From the NCBI GenBank assembly GCA_018384055.1, contig JAHAZL010000031.1:1-58097 (forward strand): a stretch of DNA of 58,097 bases, in the 5' to 3' direction. This document shows positions 33,411 through 42,112 of the stretch, piece after piece. Position 1 is the first letter of the stretch, and every line of letters begins with the position of its first letter. Under the pieces are notes generated by a model, which was given only the letters and a program-made list of their open reading frames with translations, made no database searches and had not been told where the DNA came from. Source of the stretch: Treponema sp. Its GTDB lineage: Bacteria > Spirochaetota > Spirochaetia > Treponematales > Treponemataceae. A program made the position numbers and the translations under genes.

Positions 33411-35357
33411 TTAGTTGGAGGGAAGATTTTTTACAATCTTTAGGATGTACAATTCCACATATTTTTTCAGGGCAGGATGATTCTTTATTTTCATCATGCT
33501 CGGTGTATCTACGAGAGCCTCTGCAAGGTGAGTGATTCTTTCTGCATTGAAATCACCGGCCTTGAGAGTGCGGAGAACCTTGCGCAGATAGTCACGGATA
33601 AGAGAATTTACATCTTCACCAAGGTTTTCATAATTTTCCTTACCAATTCTATCATTCCAGTCGTGCATGATACCGGCAAGTTCACGATCAAGCGTAGAAT
33701 TTTCCGGAACAAACTGGGATTCAAGATCCATGGCGGCCTTACGGAGAGCACGGCGGCGAGACTTCAAAGGATCAACGCTGTCGTCTTCATCGCGCTTGCG
33801 GAATTCTTCCTTTTCTTTTGCCTTGATTTCTTCCTGAGCTTCAAGAGTCACGGACTTCTTAACCTTCTTTTTCTTGCCCTTTGGCTTGCGGAAAATAAGC
33901 TTGAGGATGAGGGAAATGACAGGGATGGAATACCAAAATGGCAACTTTAGCTTAGCATCAGCCAGGATTTCCTGACGGCTAACCATAAGAATTTCGCTGT
34001 ATGGAATCCTTTCGTTGTCTTTGTAGAGGGCAATGTGACCCGGAGTCTGATCTTCCATGGAAACCACCGGAAGGAAAGGTGACTCAAGCAATGCATGGAG
34101 AATCGGTTCTACTGCCATTACTTCATGTTCAAGACAGTTTTCAAAGGCAACATTTTCTCGCATTTCTGGAAGAACTTCATATTCAAGAAGCTTGTGATAC
34201 CAGCTCTTGATCAGGGCTTCGCGAACAAGAACGCGAATGTCATTGGCCAGGCGAAGGATAAGGGGAATAACCCTTTCCTTGTAGATGTAATATCCGGTAT
34301 CGTTTGTCACCTTGAAAATCAAAAGATCAGGAAGCTGATTGTTTGGAGCTTCAGTTGTCTTGATCTTCAAATGTTCCTTAAGCTGATCTTCCTTATACTG
34401 ACCGAGAAGAGGAATGCCGTTCTTGTCCTTCATCTTCACTATATCAGCATAATTATGGTAGTAAGGAGGATTCTTCATAAGAAGGTCAAGCTGTTCGAAA
34501 GCAGCCTCCTGTGCAAGGCGTTCCTGAGTCTTTGACTTGTGGAATGATGTTGCAACTTCGATTATGGCAACAGACTGAAGGATTGAAATGTCTTCCGGTG
34601 TAAAATCCTTGAGTTTTGTATAATCCTGTTTGAGGAAGTAGCACATCTGGCTCCAATAGTAGAAGGTATCTCCGCCTGTCTTGAGGACATCAAGGGCCTG
34701 CTGAGGATTCTGAACAAACTGAGAGAAGAAGTTCTTTATTGAAAGTTCCTTTCCAGGATTTGAAATTGTAAGTTTCTTAAGGAAGTAATCATGAGATTCT
34801 TCCTTGTGCAAAAGTTCCTGAATCTTCTTCAAGCAAAGCTGAACCAAACGTTCCATCGGGTAGCTTGAAGGATAAAGGAGCGCAGGGAAAGTCTTACCGA
34901 ATACAATGCAGTAAAGCTTCTTGTCATCAAGTTCTTCCTTTTCAAGGCGCTTATAGACAATTTCATCAGGTTCTACTTTTGTAAGAATGTCGTGAGGAAT
35001 CTGCTTTGGAAGTTCGTTTACATTTGGGAAAGGTACAAGTGGATTTGTTTCAATGCTGGTAAGGATCTCGTTGTACTTTTCGATGAAATATGGAACACAG
35101 CAAAGGAAGTCCTTGTTTCTTATGGAAACAATTGCCACCTGCTTGTCGGCAACAAGGGATTTAAGTTCCGCTTCCAGCACCATCTTGTAGTCTGCACTGC
35201 AATATGCAACCAAATCAGGATTTTCCTCAATATGGTGCTGAGCATAACGGTGGATGTAGTCCGCAAACTGGCTGTATTCCAGCATGCTTGTCTTAGATTT
35301 TGTCAAGTTGTACTTTAAAAGTGTCAGAATATTTGAAGTTGTTGCCATGCTATCCAT
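33411..35357 (-). CDS. Large conserved-looking protein of unknown function
   Basis: A 648-residue protein that I cannot assign. Its first 470 residues are mixed and apparently cytoplasmic, a single hydrophobic segment follows (LPFWYSIPVISLILKLIF, about residues 474-491), then a strongly basic and acidic linker (KPKGKKKKVKKS ... KEKEEFRKRDEDD) and a helical C-terminal domain. The composition and length look like a genuine spirochaete protein, not a spurious frame. ATG codons at 35357 and 35348 are both possible; neither has a good ribosome binding site. It diverges from htpG. Confidence 0.7.
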   Translation of the reverse strand: MDSMATTSNILTLLKYNLTKSKTSMLEYSQFADYIHRYAQHHIEENPDLVAYCSADYKMVLEAELKSLVADKQVAIVSIRNKDFLCCVPYFIEKYNEILTSIETNPLVPFPNVNELPKQIPHDILTKVEPDEIVYKRLEKEELDDKKLYCIVFGKTFPALLYPSSYPMERLVQLCLKKIQELLHKEESHDYFLKKLTISNPGKELSIKNFFSQFVQNPQQALDVLKTGGDTFYYWSQMCYFLKQDYTKLKDFTPEDISILQSVAIIEVATSFHKSKTQERLAQEAAFEQLDLLMKNPPYYHNYADIVKMKDKNGIPLLGQYKEDQLKEHLKIKTTEAPNNQLPDLLIFKVTNDTGYYIYKERVIPLILRLANDIRVLVREALIKSWYHKLLEYEVLPEMRENVAFENCLEHEVMAVEPILHALLESPFLPVVSMEDQTPGHIALYKDNERIPYSEILMVSRQEILADAKLKLPFWYSIPVISLILKLIFRKPKGKKKKVKKSVTLEAQEEIKAKEKEEFRKRDEDDSVDPLKSRRRALRKAAMDLESQFVPENSTLDRELAGIMHDWNDRIGKENYENLGEDVNSLIRDYLRKVLRTLKAGDFNAERITHLAEALVDTPSMMKIKNHPALKKYVELYILKIVKNLPSN

Positions 35358-35406
35358 TATATATTGAAAAAAATCAGTTGTAAATTGATATTTTGTACAT
35401 TGAACT

Positions 35407-35441
35407 ACGGGGACAGACCCCGAACAACGGGGACAGACCCC
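35407..35441. repeat. Two copies of a 15-bp REP-like hairpin unit
   Basis: ACGGGGACAGACCCC occurs at 35407-35421 and again at 35427-35441, a 20-bp period. Each copy can fold as GGGG-loop-CCCC. The unit looks like small GC-rich intergenic repeats found in other bacteria and contrasts with the AT-rich surroundings. Confidence 0.6.
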
Positions 35442-35577
35442 TATGATTTCGTTCGATTTGTATTTTTTTTATTTTTTTTCTATATTTATTGAAATACTTG
35501 ATGAGAAATGTCGGGTAAAGTTGTTGCATTACGCAAACTTGACGACACATGCACACATAATACACAGGAGTATATAA

Positions 35578-37551
35578 ATGGCAAAACATGAATTTCAGAC
35601 AGAAGTCAATCAACTTTTGAAGCTTATCATCCACAGCTTGTATTCAAACAAGGAAATTTTCCTTCGCGAAATCGTTTCAAACGCTTCGGATGCCTTGGAC
35701 AAGCTCAAGTACCTTACTGTATCTGACGACAAGTACAAGTCCCTTACATTCAGCCCAAAAATCGACATTACATTCAACGAAGACAAGAATATCCTTACAA
35801 TCCAGGACTGCGGTATCGGTATGGACGAAGATGACTTGAACAACAACCTTGGTACAATCGCACGTTCCGGCACAAAGGCTTTCATCGAACATCTTTCAGA
35901 AAGCGGTTCTTCAAGCAACGATTTGATCGGTCAGTTTGGTGTTGGTTTCTACTCTGCATTTATGGCTGCAAAGCACATTGATGTCTACACACGCAAGGCC
36001 GGCGGCGACGGAAAGGTATGGCACTGGTCATCTGACGGAACAAACTCCTACGAAATTGAAGAAATCGACTTTAAGAACGAAGCATACTGCACATACGGCT
36101 TTGACAAGGCAGAGACTGTCGGTTCAGCCATCGAAATCCACCTTAACGAAGATTCAAAAGACTACGCATCACGCTGGAAGGTTGAAGAACTCATCAAGAA
36201 GTATTCAAACCACATTGCATTCCCTATCTACCTCCACTACACACAGACAAAGTACGACAAGGACGGAAAACCAGAAGGAAGCGAAAATAAGGTTGAACAG
36301 GTAAACAGCGCCAATGCCCTCTGGAAGAAATCAAAGTCTGAACTCAAGAAGGAAGACTACAACGAGTTCTACAAGTCAATTTCTCACGACTACGACGATC
36401 CTTTGATGCATGTTCACACACACGCAGAAGGTACACAGGAGTACACTACACTTTTCTATGTTCCAAAGAATGCACCTTTCGACATGTACCAGGCAGACTA
36501 TAAGAGCGGCGTAAAGCTTTATGTTAAGCGTGTTTTCATCACTGACGATGACCGCGAGCTTTTGCCATCATACCTCCGCTTTGTTCGCGGTATAATCGAC
36601 TCTGAAGATCTTCCATTGAATGTCAGCCGTGAAATTCTCCAGCAGAACCGCATCCTTGAAAACATCAAGACTCAGTCCGTAAAGAAGCTTCTTGCAGAAT
36701 TCAAAAAAATTGTTGATGCAGGAAAAGAAGCCTGTGCAAAGGCAGAAGCTGACCGTTCAGACGAAGAGAAAGCAAAGGTTGAACAGTTCCTTGCATTCGT
36801 AAAGAACTACAACCGCCCTCTCAAGGAAGGACTTTACTCAGACTTTAGCAACCGCAATGAAATTGCAGAAATCGTTCGCTTCAAGTCTACAGCAGAAGAA
36901 GGAACCGGTGACGACAAGTGGACTTCGTTTGCAGACTATGTTGGCCGCATGAAGGCTGACCAGAAGTCAATCTACTATATTACAGGTACAGACGAAAAGA
37001 ACCTCCGTGCATCTCCACTTCTTGAAGCATATAAAAAGAAGGGATTTGAAGTACTCATCATGGCAGACGACATCGACGACATCGTAATTCCTGCATACGG
37101 TAAGTACCAGGACTACGAACTCAAGGATGTAAACCGCTCTGGCAGCGACGAAGAACTTGGAATCGACAAGGAAGAAGCAAAGAAGAAGGAAGAAGAATTC
37201 AAGCCTGTACAGGATAAGATCAAGAAGGCTCTTGAAAACCGCGTAAAGGATGTTGTTCTTTCAAAGAGACTTTCAGACAGCCCAGCCTGCGTAGTAATCG
37301 ACGAAAACGATCCTTCCATCCAGATGGAACGCATGATGCGCGCCATGGGACAGGGAGGAGAAAGCATGGTCAAGCCAATCCTTGAAGTAAATGCCGACCA
37401 CCCTATCGTAAAGAAGCTTGAAGGCGATGCTTCGGAAGAACTGGTAAAGAACATTTCAGAAGTTCTCCTTGACCAGTCTCTCCTTGTAAGCGGCAAGGAA
37501 ATTAAAGACCCGGTTGAATTTGTAAAGGCCATGAACGCATTGATTGGTTAA
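35578..37551 (+). CDS. htpG: Chaperone HtpG (Hsp90)
   Basis: A full-length 657-residue Hsp90. The GHKL ATP site is complete: SNASDALDKLKYL, DCGIGM and GQFGVGFYSAFMAAK; the middle domain contains LPLNVSREILQQNRIL with the catalytic-loop Arg, and the C-terminal dimerisation domain is present. It is an ATP-driven cytosolic chaperone for stress and client maturation. CAGGAG lies before the ATG at 35578. It is followed by its own terminator, so it is probably monocistronic. Confidence 0.97.
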   Translation: MAKHEFQTEVNQLLKLIIHSLYSNKEIFLREIVSNASDALDKLKYLTVSDDKYKSLTFSPKIDITFNEDKNILTIQDCGIGMDEDDLNNNLGTIARSGTKAFIEHLSESGSSSNDLIGQFGVGFYSAFMAAKHIDVYTRKAGGDGKVWHWSSDGTNSYEIEEIDFKNEAYCTYGFDKAETVGSAIEIHLNEDSKDYASRWKVEELIKKYSNHIAFPIYLHYTQTKYDKDGKPEGSENKVEQVNSANALWKKSKSELKKEDYNEFYKSISHDYDDPLMHVHTHAEGTQEYTTLFYVPKNAPFDMYQADYKSGVKLYVKRVFITDDDRELLPSYLRFVRGIIDSEDLPLNVSREILQQNRILENIKTQSVKKLLAEFKKIVDAGKEACAKAEADRSDEEKAKVEQFLAFVKNYNRPLKEGLYSDFSNRNEIAEIVRFKSTAEEGTGDDKWTSFADYVGRMKADQKSIYYITGTDEKNLRASPLLEAYKKKGFEVLIMADDIDDIVIPAYGKYQDYELKDVNRSGSDEELGIDKEEAKKKEEEFKPVQDKIKKALENRVKDVVLSKRLSDSPACVVIDENDPSIQMERMMRAMGQGGESMVKPILEVNADHPIVKKLEGDASEELVKNISEVLLDQSLLVSGKEIKDPVEFVKAMNALIG

Positions 37552-37576
37552 CAATTAATCATCCATACCATTCTGA

Positions 37577-37610
37577 AAGGACTTGGACATATGCTTCAAG
37601 TCCTTTTTTA
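37577..37610 (+). terminator. Terminator of htpG
   Basis: AAAGGACTTG (37577-37586) pairs with CAAGTCCTTT (37598-37607) around an 11-base loop, and the stem runs into a T tract (37605-37610). Confidence 0.85.
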
Positions 37611-37658
37611 TTTCTCTTATTTATTGCATAAAACCCCACTAACAAATATCATTCAACT

Positions 37659-40205
37659 ATGAAAGCAAAACATGTTTTAAAAATCAAGTTTGGAGCATTT
37701 ATTCTTGCTTCAGCAGTTGCCGTCGGATTTATCGCCGGGGGCAGAAATTCAGGTTCTGTCTTTACTGAAAAAGCAAAGGGGATGAACGGTGATGTTACTG
37801 TTCGCGTTGCAATGAAAGACGGAAAAATCGCAGACGTAAAGATTGCAAGCCACAAGGAAACACCCGGTATTTCCGACCCTGCAATCAATGACCTTCCAAA
37901 GGATATCGTCAAATATCAGAGCGCCCAGGTTGACGCCATCTCCGGATGTACAATCACTTCCACTGCAATCAAGAACGCAGTTTCAGCTGCTCTTGCAAAG
38001 GCCGATTTCGAAGATACAGGTGTCTTGGTTCCACACGAAAATGTTTCTGTAACATTTACAGCCGGAACTTACACAGCAACTGCAAAAGGTTATGCCGGTC
38101 CAGTTACCCTCGAAGTTGAATTCTCAGACAGCGCAATCACAAACATTGCCGTAAAATCCTCAAAGGAAACAAACCATGTTGGTACTCCAGCTTTCGACAT
38201 TCTCTTCAAAGATGCAAAGGAAGCCTGCGGTTCCGGAATCGATGCAGTATCAGGTGCAACATTCACATCTGCCGCAGTAAAGAAGGCACTTGCCCTTGCC
38301 GCTGAACAGGCAGAAGTTTCTGACCTTGAAGGCTTTAAGAAGAACAAGGTAGTTCACAAGCCTCAGGCTCCGATTGAAGGAACTTACGATGTTGTTGTAA
38401 TCGGTGGCGGCGGTGCTGGTATTGCGGCGGCAGCACAGGCTACACAGAACGGAGACACAGTTCTCGTAATCGAAAAGAACGCTGAACTCGGTGGAAACAC
38501 TGTAGTTTCAGGCGGACAGTTCCAGTCTGCAATGCCTTACCTCTGCTGGGAAGAATCAAATCCAGATGCTGCAACAGGTGTATATCCAGTAGACGGGAAA
38601 TCATACAACAAGGTTAAGATGGCTAACGGAAACATCACAGTACTCAAGACAATTCTTGAATGGGATGAAAAGCCATTTGATGCAAAGGATGCAAAGGACT
38701 GGTTCGTTGCAGGTGACATCGACCATCTTTCAAGGCACGGTGTTCATCAGGAATATCTCCCTGTTCTCCGCAACCTCAAGAATGAAATTGCAAAGTACCT
38801 TGCATGGGCACAGCCAAAGCTTGATTCAGGAATCAACGAAGGTGCCCTTACACTCTTCTCTACTGTAAACCTCCACATTTTCCAGACATACTACGGAGGG
38901 CTCAGACCTTCTGCTGACTGGAAGGAATGGATCTACGGTGACTATGATCTGGTATGCCAGTTCATCCGCGACGGTCAGGACCTTAAGCCATGGCTCGAAG
39001 CACAGGGTGCACAGTTCATCGAAGACATTCAGCCTACAATCGTAGGTGCCCTCTGGAACCGCGAAAACGATTTTGTAAAGAAACCTTACGATGCAGACGG
39101 AGACGGAATCCCTGATACAGCACAGTGGGCAGCTTACTTTGCACCAACAAGAAAGACAGTTCTTTCTAATCCAGCAAACAAAATCATGTGCCGCACAGAC
39201 GCAAAGGAACTCATTTATGAAAACGGAAGAATCACCGGCGTCAAGGCAGTCATGTTTGACGGAACAGAAGTTACAGCACACGCAAAGAAGGGTGTTGTAA
39301 TTGCAACAGGAGGAGCCGCAGCCAACATTCCTCTTGTCAAGAAAGCAAACAAGTACTGGAAGGAAGGGGCCATCACAGACAAGACAAAGACAACAAACCG
39401 CTCTTCCCTTATGGGCGACGGTATTGCAATGGCAGAAAAAGCAGGAGCTGCTTCTACGGGCATGGAATACACACAGCTCATGCCGATTTCCTGGATCGAC
39501 AACGGCCAGCTTGCTTTCGGTGGGGGAAACTATGCAGTTTACCTCAATCCAAATACAGGCAAACGCTATGTAAACGAAACTGGTGAGCGCGATGTCCTTT
39601 CCATCGGTGAATTTGCAAACGGCATCGAAAAGGAAGGCGTTCAGGGTGTTGTTATTGAAATTGCAAACAGCGACCAGGCAATTCCTGGACCTTATCCATA
39701 CGGTGTTCCTGGAAAGGGTGATTGGGAATCAGACATCAAGAACCGCCAGTACACAAGAACAGTAGATCAGCTTGCAGACCTCTTCAAGGAACTTGGTTTT
39801 GCCTGTGATGCAGCAGACGTAAGAAAGGAAATCGAAGAATACGACAAAGCCCTTATGAGCGGAACAGAAAACCAGCTTGCAGTACCTAAGACAGGCTGGT
39901 CACGCCTTATCGGACAGGCAGACCGCGATGAAAACGGACGCTTTGATGCTTCTACATACAAGCTTGATGGAGTTAAACTCAAGGTTCGCCTTCTTGCTCC
40001 ATCAACACACCACACAATGGGTGGGCTTGCAGTAGACATTGACCGCCACGTTCTGGACAAGAAGGGAGCCGTAATTCCTGGACTCTATGCTGCCGGTGAA
40101 GTTACTGGCGGAATCCATGGCGGTAACCGTCTTGGTGGCAACGCTATCGTTGAAATCTTCGTTTCTGGCCGTACAGCAGCCAACGCAATCAAGAACGATA
40201 ACTAA
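37659..40205 (+). CDS. Exported flavoprotein reductase (two FMN_bind domains + fumarate reductase-like FAD domain)
   Basis: An 848-residue protein with an N-terminal signal or anchor (about residues 8-28). Two FMN_bind domains follow, with DAISGCTITSTA (first) and DAVSGATFTSAA (second); the Thr in such motifs receives FMN covalently from ApbE. From residue about 245 it is a fumarate reductase/succinate dehydrogenase-type flavoprotein: VVVIGGGGAGIAAAAQA, ELGGNTVVSGG, STHHTMGGL and GGIHGGNRLGGNA. It likely reduces an alpha,beta-unsaturated acid outside the cytoplasm (fumarate, urocanate, an acrylate), giving an anaerobic electron sink. No haem domain is present and apbE is not in the window. 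The substrate is unknown. Confidence 0.85.
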   Translation: MKAKHVLKIKFGAFILASAVAVGFIAGGRNSGSVFTEKAKGMNGDVTVRVAMKDGKIADVKIASHKETPGISDPAINDLPKDIVKYQSAQVDAISGCTITSTAIKNAVSAALAKADFEDTGVLVPHENVSVTFTAGTYTATAKGYAGPVTLEVEFSDSAITNIAVKSSKETNHVGTPAFDILFKDAKEACGSGIDAVSGATFTSAAVKKALALAAEQAEVSDLEGFKKNKVVHKPQAPIEGTYDVVVIGGGGAGIAAAAQATQNGDTVLVIEKNAELGGNTVVSGGQFQSAMPYLCWEESNPDAATGVYPVDGKSYNKVKMANGNITVLKTILEWDEKPFDAKDAKDWFVAGDIDHLSRHGVHQEYLPVLRNLKNEIAKYLAWAQPKLDSGINEGALTLFSTVNLHIFQTYYGGLRPSADWKEWIYGDYDLVCQFIRDGQDLKPWLEAQGAQFIEDIQPTIVGALWNRENDFVKKPYDADGDGIPDTAQWAAYFAPTRKTVLSNPANKIMCRTDAKELIYENGRITGVKAVMFDGTEVTAHAKKGVVIATGGAAANIPLVKKANKYWKEGAITDKTKTTNRSSLMGDGIAMAEKAGAASTGMEYTQLMPISWIDNGQLAFGGGNYAVYLNPNTGKRYVNETGERDVLSIGEFANGIEKEGVQGVVIEIANSDQAIPGPYPYGVPGKGDWESDIKNRQYTRTVDQLADLFKELGFACDAADVRKEIEEYDKALMSGTENQLAVPKTGWSRLIGQADRDENGRFDASTYKLDGVKLKVRLLAPSTHHTMGGLAVDIDRHVLDKKGAVIPGLYAAGEVTGGIHGGNRLGGNAIVEIFVSGRTAANAIKNDN

Positions 40206-40232
40206 GCAGAAATATAAAAACACATAATGTCG

Positions 40233-40287
40233 ACAGCCGTGTCATAGCGTATTAGAATTATACTATGAGACGGCTGTTCTTTTTTTT
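40233..40287 (+). terminator. Terminator embedded in the start of the GH3 gene
   Basis: ACAGCCGTGTCATAG (40233-40247) pairs with CTATGAGACGGCTGT (40263-40277) with a single G-G mismatch, loop of 15 bases, followed by TCTTTTTTTT (40278-40287). It would end transcripts from the reductase gene. The 3' arm contains the ATG (40265) of the GH3 lipoprotein, and the T tract encodes the Leu-Phe-rich core of its signal peptide. Confidence 0.7.
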
Positions 40288-41407
40288 GGCATGCCTTGTT
40301 TTGACAGGGTGTACATCTACTAAAATCTCAAAAGACTCTTCGCAAAAAGAAAATGACATTGCTCTTCTTATCGAAACCATGTCCATCCGCGAAAAAATCG
40401 GTCAGATGATTGCCGTAGTTCCGGAAAATTTTGACTTTACACTAACACAGGAACAGATTGATAAGGGAAGAATTCCTTCAAGCGTAACAATGTCAGAAAA
40501 GATGAAGGAAAACTTTCTTCAGTATCCAGCAGGAACCATCATTCTCTTTGGGAAGAACATAGACACTGCAGAACAAACAAAAAAACTCATAGAAGATTTC
40601 AAAGCAGCTTCAAAGATTCCATTGATGGTTTCCATTGACGAAGAAGGCGGCCGTGTTGCCCGCATTGCAAAAAATGAAAATTTCGGCATTGAAAATCTTC
40701 CGCCTGCCCTTGAAACGGGAACAGAAAAAAAAGCTTTTGAAAATTCTTTCTTCATCGGCTCATACCTTTCAGGATATGGATTCAACGCAGACTTTGCACC
40801 CGTTGCAGACATCTGGACCAACGAAGAAAACACCGTCATAGGCAACAGGGCTTTTTCAAAGGATTCAAAGACAGCTGCAAAAATGGTGAAGGCAAGCATA
40901 AAGGGATTTCACAGGGCAAAGATTCTTACATCCATAAAGCATTTTCCAGGACACGGAGACACCACTGCCGACACCCACACTGCCAGCGCAGTAAGCAACA
41001 AAACTTGGGAAGAACTGAAAGCATGCGAAATGATTCCTTTCAAAGCCGGAATAGATGCGGGCACAGACATGGTCATGATTGCGCATATCCGAACGCCAAA
41101 TGCAGTCGCCGAAAATTTGCCTGCAACACTTTCCAGGACATGGATTACGGAAAGGCTCAGGGGAGAACTAGGTTTTAATGGAGTTGTAATAACGGACGCC
41201 ATGGGCATGAATGCCATAAGCAAATACTATAAAAGCACTGATGCTGCGGTCATGGCAATAAATGCTGGCTGCGACATAATCCTGATGCCACACAATTATA
41301 CAAATACTTTTGATTATCTTGTGGACTGCGTTGAGAATGGAACAATTCCAATGGAACGAATCAATTCAAGTGTCGAGCGAATACTAAAAATGAAAATGCA
41401 AATGTAA
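40265..41407 (+). CDS. GH3 beta-N-acetylhexosaminidase-type lipoprotein
   Basis: A 380-residue lipoprotein (LTGC, Cys 16) with a glycoside hydrolase family 3 domain of the NagZ type: VSIDEEGGRVARI, FNADFAPVADIW, IGNRAFSKD, the signature KHFPGHGDT with the catalytic His/Asp, and VITDAMGM containing the nucleophile Asp. It should remove GlcNAc from peptidoglycan or chitin fragments outside the inner membrane. The start is supported by the signal peptide, but there is no ribosome binding site and the ATG lies inside a terminator hairpin. TATACT directly before the ATG could be a -10 for a leaderless transcript. Confidence 0.88.
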   Translation: MRRLFFFLACLVLTGCTSTKISKDSSQKENDIALLIETMSIREKIGQMIAVVPENFDFTLTQEQIDKGRIPSSVTMSEKMKENFLQYPAGTIILFGKNIDTAEQTKKLIEDFKAASKIPLMVSIDEEGGRVARIAKNENFGIENLPPALETGTEKKAFENSFFIGSYLSGYGFNADFAPVADIWTNEENTVIGNRAFSKDSKTAAKMVKASIKGFHRAKILTSIKHFPGHGDTTADTHTASAVSNKTWEELKACEMIPFKAGIDAGTDMVMIAHIRTPNAVAENLPATLSRTWITERLRGELGFNGVVITDAMGMNAISKYYKSTDAAVMAINAGCDIILMPHNYTNTFDYLVDCVENGTIPMERINSSVERILKMKMQM

Positions 41408-41427
41408 ATCTTTCGGTTTTATTCTGC

Positions 41428-41967
41428 ATGACTTTGACACTCTCTATTTTAACCGGCTGTAAAAATGTATCAGAAGAAGCAATTTCTGCTACCCCTGCTG
41501 ATTCTGAAATGGAAACACGCGGCGTTCAGAACTGGAGCCTTTGGAATCCACTGGACTACTACAACACCGGTGTTTTCAACAAGGCAAACTGGACAAACGG
41601 CGGAATGTTCAACTGCGGATTCATTCCTGACAATGCCTACTTTCAGAACGGAAAACTTGTCCTCAAGCTCAACAACAGGTCCAGCCACAACAGACCTTAC
41701 TCAAGCGGTGAATACAGAACAAACAATACTTTCTCTTACGGAACTTTTGAAACAAACATGATTGCCGCAAAGGGTGACGGTCTCGTAACATCATTCTTCC
41801 TTTACACAGGAATGAACGCACCATACGGAAAGAAGATGCCAAGCCATTCAATGCAGATTATGGTTAACCTTTGGTCAGGAACAGGCGTTGACTCATGGCT
41901 CAACCACTTCTGGTATTCAGGTGAAAAATGCGCTTACTACGATTACATCAAGTACACACCTAAATGA
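41428..41967 (+). pseudogene. GH16 beta-glucanase lipoprotein with catalytic block deleted
   Basis: The 179-codon frame is a family 16 lichenase-like protein: WNPLDYYNTGVFNKANW, GMFNCGF, GEYRTNNTFSYGTFE and FFLYTG are the N-terminal strands, and MQIMVNLWSGTGVDSWL and YDYIKYT the C-terminal ones. Between them (residues about 128-139, near 41815-41845) some 65-70 residues are absent, including the EIDIE-type catalytic motif, so it cannot hydrolyse glucan. The N-terminus is also odd: the first ATG leaves only ten residues before the lipobox Cys, without basic residues, and the frame is open upstream. An intact relative would digest mixed-linkage glucan. Confidence 0.75.
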
Positions 41968-42004
41968 TAATCTAGACCGAAACAGATCCATTTAATTTGC
42001 TGAC

Positions 42005-42044
42005 GGGGCCTCAGTTCACAAGAACTGGGGCCTCATTTATTTTC
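42005..42044 (+). terminator. Terminator after the GH16 frame
   Basis: GGCCTCAGTTC and GAACTGGGGCC form a stem around ACAA (about 42007-42032), followed by the T-rich CATTTATTTT. Confidence 0.75.
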
Positions 42045-42112
42045 AGTTCCATTGTAAAAAAACGCCTTTATTTATAATATTATGATAGAACAATTATATA
42101 TTGAGGTAATTA

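Noticed and set aside
37659..40205. Classical succinate dehydrogenase/fumarate reductase subunit A
   Set aside because: It is exported, carries two FMN_bind domains and has no iron-sulfur or membrane partner gene nearby.
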